21,066 bases of DNA from positions 2,785 to 23,850 of the forward strand of contig DGXB01000033.1 of assembly GCA_002396205.1 (NCBI GenBank). Reading direction: 5' to 3'. The notes below the pieces were generated by a model. The model saw only the letters and a list, made by a program, of their open reading frames with translations, was not told the origin of the DNA and ran no database searches. Source of the DNA: Bacteroidales bacterium UBA4243 (GTDB lineage: Bacteria > Bacteroidota > Bacteroidia > Bacteroidales > F082). The stretch's first letter is position 1. Each line of letters starts with the position of its first letter. The position numbers were made by a program, and so were the translations under genes. Shown here piece by piece: positions 7,179 through 13,324 of the stretch.

Positions 7179-7820
7179 ATGCTTAAACTCGAATCCTTAG
7201 TCTTCAATCCCTTTGCGGAAAACACCTACGTCGTTTACGACAACGACACCCAAGAATGCGTCATCATCGACCCAGGCTGTGATACAGTCGGTGCCGAAAA
7301 CCAACTCTTCGGCTTCATCGACAGCCATCGTCTAAAACCTATTTTGGCCATCAATACGCACGGCCATCTCGACCATATCATCGGCAATCCTGCCGTCAAG
7401 CAGAAATACGGCATCCCAGTGGCGGCGCATCCCAACGTGAAAGCTGACTTCCAACGCTCGAAGCAGCAATCGCTGTTGTTCGGCATTCCTTTCAAGGGCG
7501 AATGCGAGCTGCCCGACCGCTGGCTGAGCGATGGCGAGGTCATCAAGGTGGGCAACAGCACGCTTGAGGTCATCAGCACGCCTGGACACGCCGAAGGCAG
7601 CATCAGCCTTTATGCCCAAATGGAAGGTTGGGTCTTCACTGGCGATGCGCTCTTCTGCCGCAGCATCGGGCGCACCGACTTTGCAGGAGGTAACTACGAA
7701 ACACTTCGCACGAGCATCAAGGAACGCCTGTTCCGCCTGCCCGACGACACCGAGGTCTTCTCCGGCCACGGCGAGACGACCACCATCTTCGACGAACAAC
7801 GATACAACATGTTCATTTGA
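7179..7820 (+). CDS. MBL-fold metallo-hydrolase (glyoxalase II-like)
   Basis: A 213-residue cytosolic protein with the complete metallo-beta-lactamase metal site: THGHLDH at residues 60-66 (H61, H63, D65, H66), H137 in TPGHAEGS, D156 in FTGDALF and H197 in SGHGETT. Length and motif order match the short YcbL-like glyoxalase II-related hydrolases, which hydrolyse thioesters such as S-lactoylglutathione in vitro. Many Bacteroidota lack glutathione, so the true substrate is uncertain. It has its own promoter, and its stop TGA shares one base with the ATG of the TPR gene (TGATG), so the two form an operon. I would not assign a gene symbol. Confidence 0.94.
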   Translation: MLKLESLVFNPFAENTYVVYDNDTQECVIIDPGCDTVGAENQLFGFIDSHRLKPILAINTHGHLDHIIGNPAVKQKYGIPVAAHPNVKADFQRSKQQSLLFGIPFKGECELPDRWLSDGEVIKVGNSTLEVISTPGHAEGSISLYAQMEGWVFTGDALFCRSIGRTDFAGGNYETLRTSIKERLFRLPDDTEVFSGHGETTTIFDEQRYNMFI

Positions 7821-9259
7821 TGAAGCGTTTGCTCAACATATTGGTTTTCTTTGTGTTGTCTGTTTCGGTCTTGGGGCAGCCCGACACTCGGGTCGTGGAT
7901 AGCCTTGAGGCCGTGTTGCCTGCCCAAGAAGGTCGCGACAAAGTGTTGACCATGATCGAACTGACTTGGGAGTTTTACGATGTTTCTTACGACGACTGCT
8001 TGGATTGGGGCGAAAAAGCCATCCAAGAAGCGCACAATCAAGGTCTTGCCGATTTGGAGGCGAAAGCCAACTATGTGCTTGGCATCCAATATGCCTATCA
8101 TGGCGATCTGGATTTAGCTAAGTATTATTTGCAACAATCGTATGGTCGGTTTTCAGCCCTCGGCGACACAAAAAACGCCTTTGAAGCGCTGTGGAACTTG
8201 GCCACCTACGAATTTGCTTTGGGAAGCATCGATACGGCTTATCAGGTCTACGAAAAGGCCGAGGTTCTGGCCAAGCGCCTGAACGACACCTCGGCTCTCG
8301 CCTATGTGCTTTCAAATATGGGAACGATTTGGTATAAGCGCAACGACTTGGACCAATCGTTGAAATACAACCGGGAAGCGAAAAAGTTGTTCGAATCCGT
8401 TGGCGACGACCATAGGGCGTGCCGAATGGAATCCAACATCGCCGTGGTTTATATGGAAAGGGACTTGGTGGAAGAGGCAAGAAAGATTTATTGGAAGGTT
8501 TATCCAAGATTCGAGGAGCATGGAGATAACTATTATGCCTTTTTGGCCTATAAGAATCTGGGAACGATATATGAAAACAGTATCATCGACTATGATTCAG
8601 CCATCTATTATCTTCAAAAGGCCATAGCTTGCGGAGGGAAGCCAAGGCCATATATGGAAAACGAGGTGTTTCTCAGCAAGGAGAAATCTACGGCCTATGT
8701 GGAACTGGGCAACATCATGGCCAAGCGTGGGGAATGGGAAGAAGCCATTGCGACCTATAAGGAAGCCTTGGCCTTGGCGGAGAGCAATGGCTATTATTCG
8801 GGACAGATGGAGGCTTGTGTCGGGCTGGTGAAGGTTTACTCCCAATTGGGCCAGGCCGCCAATTCTATGGGCTATTACCAACGCTATTCCGAGATGGAAA
8901 AAGCGTCAGGCATTACCCACATGCGGCCTTCTCTGACGAAGTCGTTGGTTGCCGATTATGCTCGGCTGGGGCGATTCGATGAGATGAATGCCGCCCTCGA
9001 TGACTTTGAGGAACGTCAAGCCGCACTTTCTCGCGAAATCGCCGACCTCTATGAGCGGAACTTCGATTTGGAGAACATGGCTTCCGACCTTCTCGAACAT
9101 TCCGATTCCCAAAATAAGCAACTCGGCCAGCTCCAATCCCAACGCAACCAATACCGACTTGCCTTTTTTGGCCTGCTGGCTTTGGTCATTGCTGCAATTG
9201 TAGCGTTTGTGCTTTGGAGAATTATTGGGAAAAATCAAGACAAAAATGCGGAGGAGTAA
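7820..9259 (+). CDS. TPR-repeat membrane protein with signal peptide and C-terminal membrane helix
   Basis: A 479-residue protein starting MKRLLNILVFFVLSVSVLGQ (signal peptide). Several tetratricopeptide repeats cover residues ~30-400 (for example ANYVLGIQYAYHGDLDLAKYYLQQ, ALWNLATYEFALGSIDTAYQVYEKA, AYVELGNIMAKRGEWEEAIATYKEAL). A Gln/Glu-rich coiled-coil-like segment precedes a membrane helix at ~445-467, with only ~11 charged residues in the cytoplasm. This is the sensor half of the periplasmic-TPR/TM/(LuxR HTH or histidine kinase) proteins common in Bacteroidota, but without any output domain. It may be a scaffold or a receptor that uses a partner. An in-frame TTG at 7817 precedes the ATG; the ATG at 7820, overlapping the upstream stop by one base, is preferred. 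Confidence 0.85.
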   Translation: MKRLLNILVFFVLSVSVLGQPDTRVVDSLEAVLPAQEGRDKVLTMIELTWEFYDVSYDDCLDWGEKAIQEAHNQGLADLEAKANYVLGIQYAYHGDLDLAKYYLQQSYGRFSALGDTKNAFEALWNLATYEFALGSIDTAYQVYEKAEVLAKRLNDTSALAYVLSNMGTIWYKRNDLDQSLKYNREAKKLFESVGDDHRACRMESNIAVVYMERDLVEEARKIYWKVYPRFEEHGDNYYAFLAYKNLGTIYENSIIDYDSAIYYLQKAIACGGKPRPYMENEVFLSKEKSTAYVELGNIMAKRGEWEEAIATYKEALALAESNGYYSGQMEACVGLVKVYSQLGQAANSMGYYQRYSEMEKASGITHMRPSLTKSLVADYARLGRFDEMNAALDDFEERQAALSREIADLYERNFDLENMASDLLEHSDSQNKQLGQLQSQRNQYRLAFFGLLALVIAAIVAFVLWRIIGKNQDKNAEE

Positions 9260-9269
9260 AATAAAACCC

Positions 9270-9277
9270 TACCTTTG
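9270..9277 (+). promoter_or_regulatory. Putative -7 element for rocD
   Basis: TACCTTTG followed by C matches TAnnTTTG and lies just after the TPR gene stop. A ~55-nt A/T leader follows (TTTGAATTTTAAAT at 9296-9309), resembling that of rbfA. No clear -33 element is seen. Confidence 0.5.
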
Positions 9278-9339
9278 CAGTTCAATTTTCAAATCTTTGA
9301 ATTTTAAATTTTAATCTTTAAATCCTTAAATAACCAACT

Positions 9340-10572
9340 ATGATCGAGAAAATCACATCATCGCAACAAGCTATGGACCTCGAAGCCAAGTACGGAGCCC
9401 ATAACTATCACCCGCTGCCGGTCGTCCTCGCCAAAGGTAAGGGCGCCAAGGTGTGGGACGTCGAAGGTAAAGAGTATTTCGACTTCCTTTCGGCTTATTC
9501 CGCTGTCAACCAAGGCCACTGCCACCCGAAAATCATCAAGGCCATGACCGACCAGGCCGAGCGCCTCACCCTCAGCAGCCGCGCTTTCTATAACGACGCA
9601 CTCGGCGTGTGGGAGAAATACGTGACAGAATACTTTGGTTACGACAAGGTGCTGCCCATGAACTCGGGCGCCGAAGCCGACGAAACGGGCCTGAAGTTAG
9701 CCCGCCGTTGGGGTGTCGTCAAGAAAGGTATCCCGAACGACAAGGTGAAGATTGTGTGCTGCGAAGGCAACTTCCATGGCCGCACCATCACCATCATCAC
9801 CATGAGCAACGATCCTGAGTCGTATGCCAACTACGGCCCGATGACGCCTGGTTTTATCCGCATTCCTTACAATGATCCCGATGCTCTGGAGAAAGTGCTC
9901 GAAGAGCAAGGCAACGAAATCGCCGGTTTCCTCCTCGAACCTATCCAAGGCGAGGCTGGCGTCTATGTGCCTGACGACGGCTATCTGAAGAAGTGCTACG
10001 ACATCTGCAAGAAACACAACGTGCTGTTCATGGCCGACGAGGTGCAATGCGGTATCGCCCGCACGGGTAAAATGCTGGCTTGCGACCACGAAGGCGTGCG
10101 CCCCGACATCCTCATCTTGGGCAAGGCCCTCGGTGGCGGTGTGGTGCCGGTGAGCTGCGTCTTGGCCGACGACGACATCATGCTGAACATCAAGCCCGGC
10201 GAGCACGGCTCCACCTTCGGTGGCAACCCGATTGCTGCCCGCGTGAGCATCGCCGCCCTTGAGGTCATCAAGGAAGAGCACCTGATGGAGAATGCCGAGC
10301 GTCTGGGCAAGATTTTCCGTGAGGAAATCGGCAAGATCAAGAGCCCGATGATTGAGAAAGTCCGTGGTAAGGGCTTGCTCAATGCCGTGATTATCAAACC
10401 CAAAGACGGCAAAGAAGCTTGGGATGTGTGCCTCAAGATGCGTGACCTCGGCCTGCTGGCCAAGCCCACCCACCAGCACATCATCCGCTTTGCTCCGCCT
10501 TTGGTCATCACCGAGGCCGAACTCCGCGAAGCCATTGAAATCATCAAGAAGGCCATCGCCTCCTTCGAATAA
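9340..10572 (+). CDS. rocD: Ornithine aminotransferase (ornithine-oxo-acid transaminase)
   Basis: A 410-residue class-III PLP aminotransferase. It converts ornithine and 2-oxoglutarate to glutamate-5-semialdehyde and glutamate, linking arginine/ornithine and proline metabolism in the cytosol. OAT-typical landmarks are FLSAYSAVNQGHCHPKI (49-65), NSGAEADE (108-115, phosphate/PLP binding), NFHGRT (144-149), the EPIQGEAGV block (200-208), DEVQCG (233-238, with PLP-nitrogen-binding D233) and ILGKALGGG (259-267) with Schiff-base lysine K262. The SAYSAVNQGH stretch separates OAT from acetylornithine and GABA aminotransferases. Length matches the family. The gene is transcribed alone, with its own -7 element and a strong terminator 35 bp after the stop. 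Confidence 0.95.
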   Translation: MIEKITSSQQAMDLEAKYGAHNYHPLPVVLAKGKGAKVWDVEGKEYFDFLSAYSAVNQGHCHPKIIKAMTDQAERLTLSSRAFYNDALGVWEKYVTEYFGYDKVLPMNSGAEADETGLKLARRWGVVKKGIPNDKVKIVCCEGNFHGRTITIITMSNDPESYANYGPMTPGFIRIPYNDPDALEKVLEEQGNEIAGFLLEPIQGEAGVYVPDDGYLKKCYDICKKHNVLFMADEVQCGIARTGKMLACDHEGVRPDILILGKALGGGVVPVSCVLADDDIMLNIKPGEHGSTFGGNPIAARVSIAALEVIKEEHLMENAERLGKIFREEIGKIKSPMIEKVRGKGLLNAVIIKPKDGKEAWDVCLKMRDLGLLAKPTHQHIIRFAPPLVITEAELREAIEIIKKAIASFE

Positions 10573-10581
10573 ACCAGGTTC

Positions 10582-10598
10582 GCAAGCGTCCCGCTTGC
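10582..10598. repeat. Short perfect hairpin (REP-like)
   Basis: GCAAGCG-TCC-CGCTTGC forms a 7-bp stem with a 3-nt loop between the rocD stop and its terminator. It resembles short palindromes dispersed in Bacteroidota genomes, but only one copy is present here. Confidence 0.4.
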
Positions 10599-10606
10599 AG
10601 AAAACA

Positions 10607-10635
10607 AAAAAAGCCTCTCGCAAGAGAGGCTTTTT
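10607..10635. terminator. Bidirectional intrinsic terminator between rocD and the AAA ATPase
   Basis: AAGCCTCTC (10611-10619), loop GCAA, GAGAGGCTT (10624-10632), with an A tract on the left and a T tract on the right. The flanking tracts make it functional in both orientations, serving rocD (plus) and the ATPase gene ending at 10657 (minus). Confidence 0.82.
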
Positions 10636-10656
10636 GCGTTTGCCCCACGTCCCATG

Positions 10657-11865
10657 TCAATACATCATCCCGAACACCCAAAGCGGAATCCTATTGTGAT
10701 ACCCCACTTCGATGCCGTCCACGGCCAAGAAACTGTTTTCGATGTCCTTGATTTGCTCGAAACTCTTGTTCTTGCCGCCCACCTCGAAGAGGTATTTTCC
10801 GTTCACGGCGAAGTCGCCTTTTTTCGGGAAGGTCACGGTTTGTGTCTGGCTCAGTTGGTTGAAGAAGAAAGTCTCGCGTACCGTCCCTATTTCGGGTTTT
10901 GATGTCAGAGCGTACATTAAGTTGGGGTTGTTCAGGAAGATTTTGTCGGGTCGTGCCAGTCCTTTGAAGCTCTTGGCTTCGCTCGACAGCAGCCCGAGCA
11001 GCCCGCCGCGCTCCAAGGCGTGCATCATCTTCAGTCCTTGGTTGCGGTCGGTGTTCAACTGGGCGTAGAGTTCGGTCATCACGGGCGTTTGTGGCACCTT
11101 TTCGGCCAACAGCATGAGCATCTTCTTGGTCTTCCTGATGGTCGCCATCGACACCTCGTCGATGGCGGGATAGTCGTTCTCAATCACCTGGTTGACCACT
11201 TGTTGCAGCCGCATGGCGTAGCCTTTCTTCACTTCCTTGTAGAAAGGATAGTAGCCCTGCTTCAGATACTTCTCGAAGGCAGGCACCACCTTGATTTTCT
11301 CGCAAACGGCCTCGGCAATCTTGACGTGATCTTTCAGAAGGTCTTCCAATTCAAGTGGTTCGCATTTGTATAGCCCTTCAAACTCAAGGTATTCGCGAAA
11401 CGAAAGCCCAGGCAGATGATACACCAACTGCCGCCTCGAAAGGTCGCCTTGCGAATGGTCGATTCGCAGCATCGACGAGCCTGTGTAGACCACATGCAGC
11501 GTCGGGAAGTCGTCGTAGATGTTCTTCAGCAGCGTCTGCCAATAGGGGAGATGATGCACCTCGTCGATGAAAAGATGCGTGCCGCCGTGCGTATAGTGGT
11601 AGTCTACGAGGTCCATCAGGTTGTGTGAGGCAAACCAAAGGTTGTCCAACGAGATGTAAAGGGCTTGCCCTTTGTCCTCGAAGTTTTCCTTGATGCGTTG
11701 CAACAGCATGGTGGTCTTTCCGCTGCCTCTCGGCCCTTTGATGCCGATGAGGCGGTCGTCCCAGTCGATTTTCGTGTAGAGGCCTCTGTGGAAGGTAGTC
11801 CCCACGGCGGACAACTTGTTGCGATAGCTCCGCATGATTTCTTCCAAATCTTCCAATTCTTTCAT
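10657..11865 (-). CDS. AAA_14/DUF4143-like ATPase
   Basis: A 402-residue protein. RGLYTKIDWDDRLIGIKGPRGSGKTT contains the Walker A motif (GPRGSGKTT, ~residues 44-52). THLFIDEVHHLPYW (~96-109) is Walker B, and VVYTGSSMLRI is sensor 1. The C-terminal part ends with FPKKGDFAVNGKYLFEVGGKNKSFEQIK, the E-x-GGK-x-K pattern of the DUF4143 PD-(D/E)xK-like domain. These ATPases are widespread, often multi-copy, and of unknown role in Bacteroidota. Start: an ATG at 11940 is in frame, but a -7 element (11886-11893) lies inside that extension, so the ATG at 11865 (MKELEDLEEIM) is chosen. It is convergent with rocD and shares its terminator. Upstream is a repeat-rich intergenic region whose first palindrome is about 40 bp from the -7 box. 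Confidence 0.9.
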   Translation of the reverse strand: MKELEDLEEIMRSYRNKLSAVGTTFHRGLYTKIDWDDRLIGIKGPRGSGKTTMLLQRIKENFEDKGQALYISLDNLWFASHNLMDLVDYHYTHGGTHLFIDEVHHLPYWQTLLKNIYDDFPTLHVVYTGSSMLRIDHSQGDLSRRQLVYHLPGLSFREYLEFEGLYKCEPLELEDLLKDHVKIAEAVCEKIKVVPAFEKYLKQGYYPFYKEVKKGYAMRLQQVVNQVIENDYPAIDEVSMATIRKTKKMLMLLAEKVPQTPVMTELYAQLNTDRNQGLKMMHALERGGLLGLLSSEAKSFKGLARPDKIFLNNPNLMYALTSKPEIGTVRETFFFNQLSQTQTVTFPKKGDFAVNGKYLFEVGGKNKSFEQIKDIENSFLAVDGIEVGYHNRIPLWVFGMMY

Positions 11866-11885
11866 GTTGTTTCGTTTTTGCGCTG

Positions 11886-11893
11886 CAAAGTTA
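11886..11893 (-). promoter_or_regulatory. Putative -7 element for the AAA_14-type ATPase
   Basis: TAACTTTG followed by C on the minus strand matches TAnnTTTG, 20 bp upstream of the ATG at 11865. The same TAACTTTGC sequence precedes the second ATPase gene (19369-19376). Confidence 0.52.
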
Positions 11894-11930
11894 CGAATAA
11901 TATCTGAATCTACGATATTTATATTGAAAA

Positions 11931-12026
11931 AATGTTTCAAAACATTATTCCTATATGAATTTAGTGTTTCAAAACACTATTTTTATATGATTTTAATGTT
12001 TTAAATCATTATTTTGAGTTGGCTGA
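11931..12026. repeat. Three 32-bp tandem units, each headed by a palindrome
   Basis: The palindromes are AATGTTTCAAAACATT (11931-11946), TAGTGTTTCAAAACACTA (11962-11979) and the imperfect AATGTTTTAAATCATT (11995-12010). Their centres are exactly 32 bp apart (11938.5, 11970.5, 12002.5). Units 1 and 2 agree at 27 of 32 positions; unit 3 diverges after its palindrome. There are no unique spacers. The boundary of units 2 and 3 (11975-11999) agrees at 20 of 25 positions with the 3' end of the Dus gene (12186-12210). Confidence 0.75.
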
Positions 12027-12036
12027 GCTTTTAATC

Positions 12037-12112
12037 ATTGCTCCATAGGAGCTGTCTTTTAATAACAAATCGCTTTGAAACAATGGGCTATGCTCCGTAG
12101 GAGCTTTCTTTT
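12037..12112. repeat. Two copies of a GCTCC-N3-GGAGC hairpin element
   Basis: GCTCCATAGGAGC (12040-12052) and GCTCCGTAGGAGC (12092-12104) each form a 5-bp stem with a 3-nt loop. Each is followed by a similar tail (TGTCTTTT and TTTCTTTT), and the copies are 52 bp apart. I recall short palindromes of this kind as dispersed repeats in Bacteroidales genomes; that needs a genome-wide count. Confidence 0.65.
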
Positions 12113-12140
12113 GTTTGAAATGAAGCTCTTTGTCCTAATT

Positions 12141-12190
12141 TAGTGTTTTCATTCATTATTTATTCATAATAATAATGAATTGAAACACTA
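12141..12190. repeat. 20-bp inverted repeat overlapping the Dus stop codon, possible terminator
   Basis: TAGTGTTTTCATTCATTATT (12141-12160) pairs with 12171-12190 at 18 of 20 positions around a 10-nt loop. The right arm contains the Dus stop codon (12188-12190). It is AT-rich, without a GC-rich stem, so it may act as a weak terminator or be a remnant of the neighbouring palindrome family. Confidence 0.65.
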
Positions 12191-13324
12191 TTTTATCGTG
12201 ATTTCAATGTCTCGGAATATTGTTTCAACGGCTTCTTCGTATTCCTTCAGCACGTTGATTTTCTTGATTTTACGCCAAACATCCTGAGGTGATTCAAAGC
12301 TATTCATCAGGTAGGACCACAGTTCCTTCATTCTCCCTAATACCTTCGGGCTGCCGCCTGCATGGCGCAACCGGTCTTCGTAAAGGTCGATGACGTAATG
12401 GTGTAATCTGTTTGTCTTGTTGGCGGGTTCGTCATTACGGGGAAGACGGACGGTGTAATCCCCTGATTGCTGCGTTGCGTCATTGCGAGGAGGAACGACG
12501 GTGTAATCCCCTGACTGCCGCGTTGCGTCATTGCGAGGAGGAACGACGAAGCAATCCAGAGCGTTGGCTTCTTGGATTGTTTTGTTTTGCTCGCAATGAC
12601 GGTTGACACCGATGATGCATGTGCCCTTGATTTCCTCCGCCAAAAACGGATTGGCCAGCAATCCACGCCCCAGCATGAATTGGTTCACGGGCTGCACGGT
12701 GTTGCAGATACGTTTGAAGCTGTCCACCGAAACAATGTCGCCGTTATAAACCAACAGCGTATTAATATAAGGTGTCAGCGCCTTGAAGCGTTCCACGTCG
12801 GCCTCGCCTTTGTAGAGCTGTTTCCCGATGCGCGGATGAATGATTAATTCGCTCAGTGGAAAACGGTTGAAAATCGGGATGATGGCTTCGATTTCCTTTG
12901 GGTCGAAATAGCCCAAACGGCATTTCACGCTGAATTTCATTTCGCCGATGCCCTCGAAAATCCGTTCGAACATGGTTTCCACCATGTCGGGGTAGGGCAG
13001 GAGACCACAGCCGCGCCGCTTGTTGGCGACTCTCGGGAACGGACAGCCCATGTTCAAGTTGATTTCCTTGTAGCCCAGTTCCTTGCATTGCTTGGCGAAG
13101 CGCAAAACCTCTTCAGCGTCGGCGCTGAGGATTTGCGGCGTCAGGGTTTCCACGTCGTTGCACGTTGGGTCGATTTCCTCCACTTGCAGGTTCTTCGCGT
13201 GGTCTTTCTGGATGCCGGTGAAAAACGGCGTATAGAACTTGTCTATGCCGCCAAAGTGCCGTTTGAACACGTTGCGGAAGGGCGCATCGGTGATGCCTTG
13301 GAAAGGCCCTAACGATAGTTTCAT
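12188..13324 (-). CDS. tRNA-dihydrouridine synthase with in-frame repeat insertion
   Basis: 378 residues. Dus enzymes are FMN/NADPH-dependent and reduce specific uridines in tRNA D-loops. Family landmarks are SLGPFQGITDAPFRN (4-18, FMN site), NLNMGCPFPRVANKRRGCGLL (89-109) with catalytic C94, KFSVKCRLG (130-138), IIHPR (161-165), YNGDI (193-197) and MLGRGLLANPFL (217-228). The C-terminal helical domain resumes at HHYVIDLYEDRL. Between EEIKG (230-234) and NRLHHY (305-310), about 70 residues are encoded by repeat DNA, including two near-identical 16-residue units (PPRNDATRQSGDYTVV and PPRNDATQQSGDYTVR). That makes the protein longer than the ~310 residues usual for this group. The ATG at 13324 overlaps the lnt stop (ATGA). 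A longer in-frame upstream extension only reads through lnt in another frame. Confidence 0.92.
   Translation of the reverse strand: MKLSLGPFQGITDAPFRNVFKRHFGGIDKFYTPFFTGIQKDHAKNLQVEEIDPTCNDVETLTPQILSADAEEVLRFAKQCKELGYKEINLNMGCPFPRVANKRRGCGLLPYPDMVETMFERIFEGIGEMKFSVKCRLGYFDPKEIEAIIPIFNRFPLSELIIHPRIGKQLYKGEADVERFKALTPYINTLLVYNGDIVSVDSFKRICNTVQPVNQFMLGRGLLANPFLAEEIKGTCIIGVNRHCEQNKTIQEANALDCFVVPPRNDATRQSGDYTVVPPRNDATQQSGDYTVRLPRNDEPANKTNRLHHYVIDLYEDRLRHAGGSPKVLGRMKELWSYLMNSFESPQDVWRKIKKINVLKEYEEAVETIFRDIEITIK
12430..12602. repeat. Palindromic repeat element with two 48-bp tandem copies, inserted in the Dus gene
   Basis: Copies A (12430-12477) and B (12478-12525) are 48-bp tandem units. C (12526-12602) is a complete palindromic element that starts CGTCATTGCGAGGAGGAACG and ends in TGCTCGCAATGACGG. 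The ends of C are inverted repeats (CGTCATTGCGAG...CAATCCA on both strands). A is more diverged (CGTCATTACGGGG). The 48-bp length preserves the reading frame, giving 16-residue protein repeats. The GTCATTGCGAG...GAAGCAATC motif is a known type of dispersed bacterial palindrome. Confidence 0.85.

Larger units (their letters stand above)
11866..12187. other. 322-bp repeat-rich intergenic region
   Basis: No coding region is supported here. From left to right it holds the ATPase promoter, a 32-bp periodic palindrome array (11931-12026), two GCTCC/GGAGC hairpin copies (12037-12112) and a long inverted repeat (12141-12190) that includes the stop codon of the Dus gene. The sequence is AT-rich compared with the flanking genes. 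Confidence 0.8.

Noticed and set aside
9697..10623. 308-codon open frame opposite rocD
   Set aside because: rocD is unmistakable on the plus strand; the minus frame has no recognisable motif or promoter.
11931..12026. CRISPR array
   Set aside because: The 32-bp units follow one another directly with no unique spacers, only three are present, and no cas genes are nearby.
12337..12666. Alternative frames through the Dus repeat region as separate small genes
   Set aside because: The open frames arise from the repeats themselves, lie within Dus, and have no start signals.
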